DNA of 64,000 nt from Halichondria panicea (GCF_963675165.1 NC_087388.1:1590800-1654799), one strand, 5' to 3'. Counted from the first letter of the stretch, positions 44,801 to 56,724 are shown. Notes: generated by a model not told the origin, from the sequence alone. A program made the numbers and translations.

Positions 44801-45086
44801 GATAATTATTGATTGTACTATTTATAGGGACAACTCCACTCTATTGATAACAGCCGTGCTGAATGCATGGTCATGTACGCATTTAGAAGATGCGTTAATC
44901 AAATACTTGCAGCCATCTTATACTGGAGGATACAATAGTTCACATGCATACTGCAATGGTCAACAATAGGAGTGCACCGTGCAAAATTGTAAAATGAGTG
45001 CTTTGCTACTATATTGTTTCAAGTTAGTGCATGTAGTGCTCTAATGTAATGCTTTTTGGAGCAGATTATAGGAACATACTGCAAGC
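44801..45086. other. Short relic of ANK sequence followed by spacer
   Basis: Around 44758-44925 there are fragments resembling the family ANK block (GCAGTGAGACGACACCTGAT, AGTAAGCACAGTACTGATAA, TTGATAACAGCCGTGCTGAA, GATGCGTTAATCAA). They are out of frame and very degraded. The rest is unassigned. Confidence 0.5.
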
Positions 45087-45088
45087 TA

Positions 45089-45254
45089 CAGTGGAACCCC
45101 TCTATAACGGACACCTTTGGGGAACAATGTTTTGGCCTTTATACAGAGGTGGCCTTTGTTGAGAGGTTGTTTGGTTCATTTGGGACCTAGGCGCCTCGCC
45201 GTTATATAGCAGCTGGCCTTTATTCGGAGGTGGTTGTTAACAGAGGTTCCACTG
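45089..45254. mobile_element. pogo/Tigger-like short element (TA-flanked)
   Basis: Left CAGTGGAACCCCTCTATAAC, right AACAGAGGTTCCACTG, each bordered by TA. This terminal sequence is characteristic of pogo-type Tc1/mariner MITEs. Confidence 0.8.
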
Positions 45255-45271
45255 TAATTGATAGTAATCCC

Positions 45272-45323
45272 TTAGCCTCGACTCCAGCCCATTGACTTTC
45301 TCAGCGGCCTGGAATCGAGGCTA
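45272..45323. mobile_element. 52-base TAGCCTCG element with perfect 8-base TSD
   Basis: One unpaired T, TAGCCTCGACTCCAGCCC, short loop, CGGCCTGGAATCGAGGCTA. Exact direct repeat GTAATCCC on both sides (45264-45271, 45324-45331). Confidence 0.88.
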
Positions 45324-45331
45324 GTAATCCC

Positions 45332-46673
45332 TATGCACTGGTGCCTGGCCGTTATAATTATAGCAGCTGGCCTTTATTCGGAGGTGGTCGTCAACTACCA
45401 TAACATATTCTATATTGTTTGTCACAATACTTAACATGATTGTACCAAGGACGCCCTTGATTGCACTATACAACTCTTGACATTGTAAACTGGTTCTCAC
45501 TCAACACATGTATATAAATACCTGTATGGCTTTTTGAAGCCATAGGAGCAGTATCCCCTCATTTTGGATGAGGAAAACTTGAAGAGAGATACAGGTACAG
45601 CAAATCAGTGTGTGCAATTGATGAAACCATATAGCGTTCCTTCACTTTCATCACAGTATAGGCCTAATTAAACTGCACCAAGCAAGGAGGAATGCTCACT
45701 GCCTCTGCATGTTTCTTTGTGTAAATGCTGTCAAATTAATCAGCCAGATTGATGATTTAGGCCCTTTGCTAGATCTAACCAGCTATCTGTGAAACACGCG
45801 CCAATCTAGTCTTCCTGACATGTGAAAAGAAGTGACGAGCTGACACTTAACGAAAAGATTCTTATATAGACACACGTCATGTATAGACACACGTACGCCA
45901 GCTAAATTGTTATCAATAATTTTTATGATGCTGGAACACTGAATTGTGTGTGACTTGACACATTCATTTTAATTTACCACAACTTCTATTTCCTCTGACA
46001 TTTTAACTTCCTGTTTGACATGTGCAATAAAATCTCTATACTTGATTTGAAGAAGCCTTGAAATTAAACAAGTAACCAAGCAGACTGCACCAGTTGGCCC
46101 ATCACAAGACTAGAGACAAAAAGTGGTTTTCTAAGGTAAAAACTCACTTTTGTGAATTCTAATCTGTTATGAATAGCTCTCTTTTACGTGTTGTTTGTAC
46201 CACTCTTATGCACAGTACCTAACATAACATAAGTGTCTGCATGCAGAAACCTGCTCCCAGTCCTTTAATTAATAGCTCATCTTACTAATAATTATAGCTA
46301 GTGTTTAGAATTCGTATTGATTGTATAGAGGTTATTCTGCATACCGTATAATTATTGGTGTACTATAGGACTCAGTGAACCCCGGATCCTGGGCCCTAGG
46401 ATCCAGTGACTCTTAAGATTTAATTAGTGACCCCCATAAACACTGCATAAATTTTACAAAACACTCAGTGACCGGGGGTCACTGGATCCTCCGATACTGC
46501 ATGGGTTTTGAATAAGTTCAAGGAGGCTCTTTTGGTTGCAAATTTCGAGTCATTGCAAACGAATGACACGCAAAGAGTAAGCGCATGCAATTTCGCTAGA
46601 AACGCAGTATATAGGCCTTGTATACCTTCATTTGTAAGGGATTACTCAAACCAGTATGGAGTAACACAATAGT
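45332..46673. repeat. Non-coding; second half duplicated at 52960-53580
   Basis: From about 45950 the segment matches 52960-53580 in order: R2 motif (CAGTTGGCCCATCACA), AAACCTGCTCCCAGTCCTTT, GTGACCCCCATAAA, CCTCCGATACTGCATGGGTT and GAGTAAGCGCATGCAATTTC. No gene seen. Confidence 0.6.
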
Positions 46674-47363
46674 ACACTGTAAAAACAAGTGGGTTGTTTC
46701 AACACTGACACGCGTGTCATTTGATTGTCCCTCCAAATGACATGCTACACGTGTGTCAAATTGAAGGTGTGTCGATTTGACCCACTTCTAGCGGGTCATT
46801 TTGACACGTGTTATTAATCATTCCAATTAACGCCATTTCAATCTCATAAAACAATAAACAATAACAAAAATAATGACGAGTCTATATAGCATAATTATAG
46901 TAACTGAAAATGAAACAGAAGTGTTCAGAAGTGTTTGCAAAACTTGCGTGCATGCATCCAGTTAATTATGAGTCTTTACTACAGAGTCCTTTGAACTTGT
47001 ACTTCATAGCTAAAATAATGGTGAAAAAATATTATAAGTTGTGAATGCATTGTATGAAATTACATACCTATTTCGGACCAGTATTAAGATTCAGACAGCT
47101 AGTTCACTTGGAGTGGTTAGGAAGGCCTACCTGCAAAAGAGCTACAATAATAGTACTCAAATTTGTGTAAATGCCTTGACAACGGCTAGAAAAAAGAATC
47201 AGATCGCAAAAATTAGTGTTAGAGCAGTTTGAGGATAGTTAAGAGGGCCTACACACATAAATGAAAGGTGTCAATTTAGCATGCAAACGCGTGTCAAACT
47301 GCTTTCCCAAAAATTAACACACTAACACGGGTGTCAAATTAATATATATCATTTTTACTGTGT
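46674..47363. mobile_element. Candidate inverted-repeat element with ACACTGTAAAAA ends
   Basis: ACACTGTAAAAA at the left and TTTTTACTGTGT at the right, with inner CACGCGTGTCA-type blocks near both ends. The termini are short, so the assignment is tentative. The related motif TTTTTACAGTGT is at 49740. Confidence 0.45.
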
Positions 47364-48014
47364 CAAAACCGGCACATGTGCTAAATTCTAATGTGCTGAA
47401 ACATCTGTGCTGATTGTATTGTGCTAAATTAATTTCAAACATTAAAAACAACAATACATCAATTCAGTATTAAAATTGTATCTAAACAAACGATAAGGAT
47501 ATACAAAAGTGAAAGGTTTCTTTTAACATAGTTAAACATAGCAAGTCTGCACTCAGATCACTGCAATTGCAAGATACTGCCTTTGACTTCTCAGCATCAC
47601 CTGCATGCGCGAAGTAGAAAAATATGTCACATAAAAGCCAGTAGAATTATAACCAAGTATAAGAATAATTAAGTGCGTATAGATTAGGTACATAACATCA
47701 ATCATAGCATGAACAAAGTATGCATTGCGATGAAACTTATAATTATTATGGGGCGAAATAAGAAAAGTATTTGCTGTGATCCATGACAAATGCCAGTGCA
47801 TGAAAAAGTACATGAGCCGAAAGCAAAGAATTCTAGCTACAGAAAGAGTCATATAACACAGGTAAGACCAAGAGGAAGAGTACGCAACACCGTACGCAAC
47901 ACCAATAATCTGTACACAGGAGGCAAACTCACTATTGCATGTAACCACAGTCACTTGAGATACAACAATAACAATAACAATGCTGATAAGGAAAAGCAAT
48001 GAATAAAATTAGTG
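47364..48014. other. Non-coding, unassigned
   Basis: AT-rich. The 148-codon hydrophobic minus ORF here (47999-47553) has no recognisable domain and is judged a chance frame. Confidence 0.4.
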
Positions 48015-48313
48015 GACACCTTGTACAATACAATAGCTGTGCAATTACATTGTACAGATGCTCCCCTGTGTACTGTATGACACCTGGTACAATACAATAG
48101 CTGTGCAATTACATTGTACAGATGCTCCCTTGTGTACTGTACGACACCTGGTACAATACAATAGCTGTGCAATTACATTGTACAGATGCTCCCCTGTGTA
48201 CTGTATGACACCTGGTACAATACAATAGCTGTGCAATTACATTGTACAGATGCTCCCTTGTGTACTGTACGACACCTGGTACTATACAATAGCTGTGCAA
48301 TTACATTGTACAG
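48015..48313 (+). repeat. 64-base tandem repeat, 4.7 units, alternating subtypes
   Basis: Units start GACACCTGGTACAATACAAT at 48015, 48079, 48143, 48207 and 48271. Units 1 and 3 end CCCCTGTGTACTGTAT, units 2 and 4 end CCCTTGTGTACTGTAC, so the real period is 128 bases. Confidence 0.95.
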
Positions 48314-49867
48314 CATTGTTCAGCATGTTGAGGGAAACTTACCTAGTTCCACAGTTTTTTCAAACAGCTCTCAAACCATGTCTAAACTCAACTTCTTTTC
48401 TTCTTTGCAAGAACAGCAAAAAAAAATCTTTGTTGCTATGCAGCTGCAGGTGCACATCTGTTGTACTGCATGCCCTTATTTGGTACTGAAAACAGCACAC
48501 TGTGCTGAATTAGCATGTGTACCTGTTTCAGCACACCCATTTTATTTATATTTTTTTTATACCAATTTATACCAATTTAGCACAGTCTATTTAGCACATT
48601 AATCGAACATCAAAATCACAAGCCATGAAAAAGCACACCAATACAACACGTAGGAGGCTGTGCTATGCCTACAAAACAGCACATGTAGTGTGCTGAATCA
48701 CTGTTTAGCACACACGCGGTGCTAATATAGCACACGCTCAGGGTCTAAAACAGCACACCTCTTTTCTCTGTGTACATGTAGAATAATAGCATACAAATCC
48801 AATGTTTGTGTGTGTTGTGGCAAAAAATGTGGTAAAACCGTTGTATGTAAATTGATAGGAAACGTACCTCAAATGTGTGCCCTGACAGGGACTAGTATTA
48901 AGATTCAGACAGCTAGCTTACTTGGAGGGTGGTTAGGAAGGCCTACCTGCAGAATAATAACTATGCTGATGAGCTACAATAATAGTTTTTTTATTTATTA
49001 GTACTGTACTCAAATTTGTGTAAATGCCTTGACAACGGCTAGTAAAAAGAATCAGACTGCACAAATAAATGTTAGGGCAGTTTGAGGATGGTTAAGAGGG
49101 CCTACATGTAGAATAATAGCATACAAATCCAATGTGTGTATGTGTTGTGGCAAAAAATCTTGTATATATAGCTATAACAATAGGAAACGTACCTTTGAGC
49201 CCCTCTGTTTCGTACACTATCACAATCGAAGGAGTCTGCCATTGTTGAGAAAGGAGAATTACTGACTCATAAGCCAAAAAAACAAGTAGAGTCTATCAAT
49301 TCTGCAATAATTACATATTAATAGTCTTTTTAATAGAGAATATAAACCTACCACTGAAAAACTGGGTAGTTTCAGAGTTGAGGGTGGTTCCAGCAGTTCA
49401 ATTCTTTGAAGTGAACAGTTGTCTCGACTGTACTGTACTATACTTGGTTGAACTAACTAGCAAGCACTAGCTACCATTTAAACAGTCTCACTCGTTGCTA
49501 TGTCACATTTGTTGCCAGGGACATATGAAGTATGATTTTTACAAGTGATTATGTTATCACTTGTAACAATCATGTTTATATGTAATGTACATAAGAAACG
49601 ACACATGTGTAATGGGTCGTTTTCATTCAGTGGGCCAAAATGACATACTTTTAGCTGTGATAAACTTTTCTAGAGCACACTTTAAGCAGTTTGGCACATG
49701 TGTAACACGCTACACGCGTGCTATAATGGCACATCTCTTTTTACAGTGTAAAATGTCTTTATATTGTCTGCATGCATGTGTACATGTGTTGCGTGTAGTA
49801 CAATTGCATTGTGTGCTGCATGTGTGTTGTGTGTAATGGCATTGTATAGCACAGTGACTCAGTGGCA
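48314..49867. other. Non-coding, repeat-derived
   Basis: Holds two related blocks (AAGATTCAGACAGCTAG ... GGAAGGCCTACCTGCA), at 47088-47250 and 48898-49110, and TGTGCTGAATTAGCA-type repeats. No gene seen. Confidence 0.45.
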
Positions 49868-50510
49868 GTAACTCAGTGGTAGATCCAGGAAAAATGAAAG
49901 AGGGATTCCAAACCAGGGCCGTAGATAGCTTAGGTGTGCAGGGGTGGTAAAATAACAGCTGAAAATTTTTTACTAAAAAAAAGGTCAACTGTTATTTCAT
50001 ATCCTCTGAGTATGGCAACTTGCTGTGGCACCAACTTAGACCAACTAAAACAAGGTAGCTTGAGCTAGAAAGGTACTCCAGCTTCCAGAGGCGCAGTGGA
50101 GCTCAGAATTTTACCTAAAAAACAGGTCATCACTCGTTCTCAACAGTCAGCATGCGCATCAGATAGCCCTGCCCACATCTCAATTTCATTACATCATTCT
50201 AATCGATAAAAGCATGTGCAGTATTTGGCAGATCTAGAATGCCAGGGGGGCAACTGCCCCCCTGCCCCCCGCTGTCTACGGCCCTGCAAATTAACGAGCG
50301 CACAGTGCGAATAATTTTGGGGTTACGCCCACTTCTGGTCACACGTTGTGCAGTAAGATTAAGGAAAATCCCATTCTCAGCCTGGGAAAGTCGCATAATA
50401 GACTTGCGTAGAGCTAACTAGCTGCCACGAACAGTCAACTAGCTATAGCCTATAGGCTAACCATTGACTTTGAACACTCCTTTGGCAGTTGATACATCAA
50501 AACAACAGGT
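49868..50510. mobile_element. Inverted copy of the 43553-44080 element, interrupted by a nested element
   Basis: AGTGGTAGATCCAGGAAAAA through GACTTGCGTAGAGCTA and GTTGATACATCAAAACAACA matches the other copy in reverse. The nested unit (49914-50286) has ends CAGGGCCGTAGATAG / CTGTCTACGGCCCTG and flanks CAAAC (49909-49913) and CAAAT (50287-50291), a 5-base duplication with one change. Confidence 0.7.
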
Positions 50511-50519
50511 ACAGGTTAC

Positions 50520-51090
50520 AATGAAAGCACCGCGGGTGCTGATGCCTCGGTGGAGATGCCAAAGCTACATAACATAAAGCCAAGCTACTAATACTTTTAT
50601 ACACGTACGTGATGAACATTATTTTTTATCATGCAAACTAAGAGTGGGTAATGATCGACCATGATTGTTGTTAAAAACGATCGATAAAAAGTTCAAGTCT
50701 AAAATTAATGGATGCCATCAGCAGAGCCTTGCAGCTCTATTCTCACTCTTGCAGCTACCAATAGGATACAATAGCTAGCGTTCTAGTGCAGAGCTAACTA
50801 GTAAGTAGAGTAGCAACACTCGGTAAACAAGTTTGGCTGTGTGCTCTTCTGAAAAGGTCTGAAAGGCTACAATGGCATTCCAAGTAAGCAAAACTAGGCA
50901 TAACTCGAGAACGAAGCTTTATTTTGCAAATCCACGAATGAAAACATTACTAGAAGCCTATAGAAACTCTTACTTGCACTTCATTTATCCTTGAGCATCT
51001 GTAGCAGTCTACACACACATGCAGACACACACACACACACACAAACACACTACCGTATACCTCGCTTGCGCTTGCGCACCGAGGCATAAT
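50520..51090 (+). repeat. Near-complete copy of dispersed repeat R1
   Basis: Same ends and order as 3432-4039 (AATGAAAGCACCGCGGGTGC ... CACCGAGGCATAAT), including the microsatellite and CTACCGTATACCTCGC block. It follows the interrupted 49868-50510 element directly. Confidence 0.85.
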
Positions 51091-53682
51091 CATTGATACA
51101 ACAGCTACAAATCATACAATATATATAGCTACAAAAACTGATAGAAAGCTAGCTGGTAGCTGTACTAAAGCCATAATAGCTAGCCTGGCTGAAAGGGGGG
51201 ATCCGCGGCAACCTGAGATCTCCCCCTGGATCCGCCACTGAGTGTTACCTAATTATGCCTCGGTGCACGTGCGCAAGCGAGGTATACGATAGTGTATTTG
51301 TGTGTGTGTGTGTGTGTGCTGTTTAATAAGTGTCAATTGATCACCATACTCACAAATCCCTACTATAATATACACTTTCAATTTATGCCATCAGTGTCAT
51401 GCAATACATCATCATGTCAGTATCAAGTTTTTTACCTTTACTATAGTAATTCTACTTATAAAGGTGCTATAATTATTATAGTGTTATTAGTAATGTTATA
51501 TACTTGTGCTTGGCTCGGTATTGACGGAGGCCCGAGGGTTGCAGGCCTGAGCAAACACCACTACCATGCATAGCCAATATTATCCAATGTGCGCACAAGT
51601 GAAGCTGTGTAACAAACTGATCTATTGCATCTCCGAGTCACATCACTCCTTTTATAGGACACCTATAGTAGACAAATGCTTGTGGTGTGTTGCGCATGCA
51701 CTGGATGTCATGAAATACTTAACGCTGACCACAGTTAAATTTAACCATGTATTACTATATAAAAGTGATATTTTCAGGTATGCATGGGGTAGGTGGGTGG
51801 TCTTTATGTGTAACTTCAGCCTTACTGTGCATGCCAATATAAACTGGTGGAGTGTTTAATTATTAATATTGTTGGCATAATAGTCTTCTTACATTTCTAG
51901 CTGAAGTGCTCGCAACATACTGCATGTTGCACTATACAGTCATTAGTGTAATTGTGGTCGAGGTATACAGACAATTTGATAGTTTAATAGTATCATAATT
52001 ATATCCAACAACTCTACAAAAAACACAGCATGCATAGTTAAATACTCTCTAGGACAAAGATTCTAGATTGTTCCAAAGTTATCTTGAACTATCTACCTAG
52101 AATGTTCTGGCAGCATTTTGTGTATAACGTTCTGGCAGCATCTTATATAATCTTGAGTATAATTCTAGAATGTTCCGGTAACACCTTATGTGAGTTAATT
52201 AATACCCACATTAGTTTTACATAATGACGTTTTCATGACAAAAAATTTAAATATTATATCAGTTCAAGTCAGCAAGCAATCATAATTATGTTTTGTGTCA
52301 GGTGTGCTGGTTTATGTCTACGTCTTAATTTTATATAATTATTATGTCACATTTTTGGGGAGAATAATAGGCACATTTTTCAAGAATAGAATAATGGTTG
52401 AAATTTATGGGCCTAATTTGAGCCATGACAACGTGTTCAGGAGTTGCTTGTACTCGAGTCACGGTTTGGGTCTTCATACAACAATTCCAACCACAGCTCG
52501 ATTGGCTGATGAGTGTATACAGTGTTGACAAGCTGGTCGTAATGACTTGATGAAACGACGTTCTCCATGTGGTGCATTTGTAAATTGTGTGGGTGGATAG
52601 ATGAAGCATGATATTATATAATCCTTTTGAGCCTTCTGGCGGTCTCTGGTGGACGGTCTCTGGTGGCATCCTTCCGTCTGCATGCTTTTGCTTTGCTGAC
52701 TTTCTCGTAAAGGGTGCATTCCCTATAAGAACCTTACTTCTGCAGCGTCCTCCAATTCTTGTCATGTTCGGAGGTTTGCCATCGCAAGGTCTGTGACATT
52801 TGCATGCATCAGGCCAAGAAGATCTAGTGTGAGATTGCGAGCTTGTTTTTAACTTGCAAATCGAAAATGTGGTCGAAATGATTGAGGTACCGTGGAAGAG
52901 GATGTTGACAAAGAAGACTTTGTAATTCCGATTGAAGCTGTGCATGTGACGTATAATTATGATACTGAAACACTGAATTGTGTGTGTAACTAAGCAGGCT
53001 GTACCAGTTGGCCCATCACAGGACTAGACAAAAGTGTTTATCTAAGGTAACTCACTTTAGTGAGACCTGTAATATGAATAGATCTAGCTCTCTTTTATGT
53101 GTTGTTTGTACCACTCTTATATATGCACAGTACCTAACATAAGTGTCTGCATGCAGAAACCTGCTCCCAGTCCTTTAATTAATAGCTCATGTTATACTAG
53201 CTTCTAATTATAGTGGATCTAGTATAGGTTACTCCGCATACCGTGTATAGGATTCAGTGACCCAGGACCCTGGACCTTTGGATCCAACGACTCTTAAGAT
53301 TAAATTAGTGACCCCCATAAATACTGCAAGCGCATAAATTTTACCAACACTGAGTCTTAGGTTTCAGTGACCCCCGATCCTCCGATACTGCATGGGTTTT
53401 AAATTTCAAAGAGGCTCTTTTGGTTGAAAATTTCGATATTATTATATAGATCGCAAACGAATGACATGCAAAGAGTAAGCGCATGCAATTTCACAATATT
53501 TATAAATGCAGTATATAGGGCTGTACAGTGTCATTCGTAAGGGATTACCCAAACCGGTATGCAGTAACACAATAGTAAATTGTCTTTATATTGTCTGCAT
53601 GTGTACATGTGTTGCGTGTAGTGCAATTGCATTGTGTGCTGCATGTGTGTTGTGTGTAATGGCATTGTATAGCACAGTGACT
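51091..53682. repeat. Duplicated region related to 40.5-46.7 kb
   Basis: An R1 fragment (51250-51320) and then blocks matching 40555-41090, 44094-44800 and 45950-46680 in the same order, with the elements at 41319-43131 and 43553-44080 missing. No credible gene. Bases 52010-52200 hold three copies of a TTCTAGAATGTTC-like motif. Confidence 0.6.
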
Positions 53683-54320
53683 CAGTGGCGGATCCAGAAA
53701 GGGAGGTTCGCGAGTAGTGAAAGTCAGGTTACACCCACTTCAGGCCGCACATTGTGCAGTAAGACTAGGAAAAATCCCCATTCTCAGCCAGGGGAAGTCC
53801 CATAATAGACTTCCGTATATAGAGCTAGCTAGCTCCCACAAACAGTCAACTAACTAGCCCAGGGGTGGATCCAGGGGTATGGAATAGGCGGCTCACCCCC
53901 CCCCTTCCTCTTAAAAACCTTCATTTATCAGCTACTTATAGCTAGCTAGCTATTAACTCACTCACTGCATGCACTAGCCTCGATCCCAGGCCGCGAAGAG
54001 AAAGGCCTTTTTCTTCGCGGCCTGGAATCGAGGCTATGCATGTACTGGATCACGATGTAGCTAGGTGACATTATCATAACCACACCCAGTTTAATACTGA
54101 GCATGACTGAGAAATAGATCCAGACTATCACCTCAGAACTAGAATAGCTACACTGTAAGAGCGCTGAAAAACAGTTTACCTTTTTTTAGCCGGAAAAATA
54201 TTTTGTGATTTTTCCCCCCCTTATCTGGATCCGCCCCTGTAGCCTAGGCTAACCATTGTCTTTGAACACTCCTTTGGCAGTTGATACATCAAAACAACAG
54301 CATTGAAACCGAGTGATCCA
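53683..54320. mobile_element. CAGTGGCGGATCC element interrupted by a 380-base element
   Basis: CAGTGGCGGATCCAGAAAGG through CAGTCAACTAACTAGCC, then the insert 53860-54239, then TAGCCTAGGCTAACCATTG ... GATACATCAAAACAACAG. The pieces align with 49868-50510. Confidence 0.7.
53860..54239. mobile_element. CAGGGGTGGATCC TIR element with 5-base TSD TAGCC
   Basis: Ends CAGGGGTGGATCCAGGGG and CTGGATCCGCCCCTG; TAGCC on both sides (53855-53859, 54240-54244). It carries a nested 63-base TAGCCTCG element at 53974-54036 with near-perfect 8-base flanks TGCATGCA / TGCATGTA. Confidence 0.85.
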
Positions 54321-54577
54321 AATTAACTAGTACTGGTAGTAAGCCTACTTTAAAATCAGCTCATATACAAACAGAACAGTGACAAGAACACGAAAATTAA
54401 TGCTCGAACTAACACTCAGTCTCTCACACTCTACGAGGTCAATCTCGTGACCTCTCTAGTCACTAACCACAAAAATAACAAAAACACACATTACACAACT
54501 TAACACAATAACAGTTCAGTTCCAGTCTTTCACATACCTCCCCCTTCTCCAACGTGAAACTAGGGGAATTAGTTTTA

Positions 54578-56160
54578 CTACTTCGACGTAAAATTTGCCC
54601 CTTGATCGGTTAAAATTTCCTGAGGCACTCCAAATCTCGAACAATAAACAAGCAGATCCTCTGCAATATGTACTGCGATAGCTTCCGGGAACCGGGTGGC
54701 GTAGTCGCAGATAACCAAGATAAACCGCTTGTCGGACCAGCTTTTAGGGAGGGGTCCCACAATGTCCATTGCAACCCTTCAGAATGGCTCTGGTAGGAGA
54801 AGCATTGGTGCCTTCACTCGCCCTCTTGGAGCAGTCTTCTGGCACTCTTCGCATTCACCACTCTCTGTACATCGGCAAACATTGTGGGCCAATAAAATCT
54901 CTGATTAATCCGATTTACAGTCTTGTCCCGCCCCAAGTGGCCAGCAAATGGGGGTTTGTGGGCTAGCTTCAGCACCTCGTGTACTTCAACGGCAACAGGG
55001 GCAGATCCAGGAAAAATGAAAGGGGGGGGCTAGTAGAAATTTTTTGCTTTTTACAATTTGCTCACAATTTGACCTTTCAACTTTCATATTAATAAGTGAA
55101 TACTGAATACGAAAAAGGATTGTATACTGTAGATGATACATGTACATTCATGTACTCTTGGTACATTAAAATTAATGACAATGACTACCGAGAGTGAGAG
55201 GAGGTAAGGCTGCTTCCTTGCAACTAGCTGAAACAGTCTGAGATCTGCTCCATCCATGTTGCAGCTCAGCAGCATGCACACAATAGCCTCCTTCACAAGG
55301 CCTAGGAAGAGAGGCCTGGGATAGAGGCTACAAACATTGCACAAGGAGCTGACTCAGCAACAGCAATAGTTGACCTATGCACTTTAAATTAGTATGTAAG
55401 TCTAGCTAGCTAGCTAGCTACCGTAAGACCTCGATTTAAGGCGACCCTCCAAATATGCGACACCCAGGAGTTTCAGCAATTTTCTGACCTCTAAAAGTGC
55501 GACAGCTGCACTGACAATTATTTTTTAATGTCGCGTTCTAAATAGAGGTAAATGTAGCCACTCCCTAGCCTCGATTGTAGCCCACTGGAAAATCAGTGTT
55601 TTTAAGCGGCCTGAAATCAAGGCAAGTAGACTCTGTAAAGTTACCTCCAATTAGATGCGACCCTCTAAATATGCGACACCAGGACTTCAATATAATTTTT
55701 CAACCTCCAAAAGTGCGACCTCTGGCTTCGTAATTATTAAAAAGTGTCACTTTAAATCGAGATCTTACGGTAGCTAGCCTAGATCCTTTATACTCTTAGT
55801 ATAGCTAGACCTGGCTGTTGTCTAGCATCTCTTAAGTCAGTGAGTCTACATGCAGATGCATAAGTAACAAGGTTGGTGGCAAAATTGTTGTAACCTCAGA
55901 CTAGCAATACATAGGTAGTTTTTTCAAAAGGGGGGGCTTCAGCCCCTCAAAACCACCCCCTGGATCCGCCCCTGGGCAACACAAGTTGTTCCACCTCGTC
56001 TCCTCATAGTTTACCTCGAGGAAGCCAACACATCAATACACCAGACCATTCTTCTTGAAGAACCCATCACCTATTAAAGCGGGATGTACATCCGCAGCCT
56101 TCCGTATATCTTCAAGAGTCACATCCTGTTGAGTTTCTGATATTCCTCTTCCCCACTACA
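54578..56160 (-). pseudogene. Integrase fragment (N-terminal zinc region plus core), split by an insertion
   Basis: An N-terminal piece (LEDIRKAADVHPALI, KNGLVY) lies at 56000-56130. The His pair of the H2C2 region (LAHKPPFAGHLGRDKT, QRFYWPTM) is at 54850-54990, and the catalytic-core start MDIVGPLPKSWSDKR with CDYATRFPEAIAV and LTDQGANF at 54578-54769. The Cys pair of H2C2 is lost. The 979-base element 54996-55974 sits in the middle. Confidence 0.8.
54996..55974. mobile_element. CAGGGGCAGATCC TIR element inserted in the integrase, with nested elements
   Basis: Ends CAGGGGCAGATCCAGG and CTGGATCCGCCCCTG; flanked by GGCAA on both sides (54991-54995, 55975-55979). Inside is a TA-flanked element (about 55420-55774, ends TACCGTAAGACCTCGATTTA / GAGATCTTACGGTA), which in turn carries a decayed TAGCCTCG palindrome (about 55566-55625). 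Another decayed TAGCCTC palindrome is at 55285-55332. Confidence 0.85.
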
Positions 56161-56326
56161 CGCTCGTTTCGTTTTTTCCATAGGTTCGTCGATAGGTTGA
56201 TACTTTTGGTGTTGGGCACGCTTTTCACTTCTAGTCAATAATAAACTCTTCTCTCGTACTGCACTGAACAAATCATCATCGAACTCAGGTAGGTTAGTAC
56301 TGCCTTCACGGCTATCCGTCAACACC

Positions 56327-56650
56327 TTATTGGGACGTACTCCATGCAGACTCCTCTTCGTTGCGTCGGTCAGTGGCTTCTTCTCGATTTTGAGCTCTCT
56401 TTTGGCTCTTGTCATAACTACCCAGGCTGTATCCGCTTCCTTTCATGTCTACTTGAATTCTAGCCAGGGGGTACACCACAGTATCCCCGTGGGCACAACA
56501 TATCACAATCGAATCGCCTTCCAATAACTTTTCCGCTGGGGCTAAATCTTCTCGTACCATCGTCCTAGTACATCCAGTGTCTAAGCAAACGTCCGTCACT
56601 GCTTGTCCTTCGATATTTCCTGCTAGGAAAATTCCAGGCTTCGGCTCCAC
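56327..56650 (-). pseudogene. Retropepsin-like aspartic protease fragment
   Basis: The segment with the active-site triad DTG (CLDTGCTRTMV) and a second strand VYPLARIQVDM matches retroviral-type proteases. Its C-terminal part runs into a different frame from the next fragment (56119-56415). Confidence 0.7.
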
Positions 56651-56724
56651 TATGTGCTGAATCAGTTCCGATTCGCCCTGGAAATTACTCCTTCGTTCTA
56701 TAAACTGGAGGTTCGCCTTTGAGG

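Noticed and set aside
47553..47999. 148-codon hydrophobic minus ORF as a membrane protein
   Set aside because: No recognisable family, hydrophobic bias is explained by AT-richness, and a different repeat overlaps its 5' end.
48015..48313. Could the regular repeat array be a CRISPR?
   Set aside because: The whole 64-base unit repeats with no unique spacers, and the window is clearly eukaryotic.
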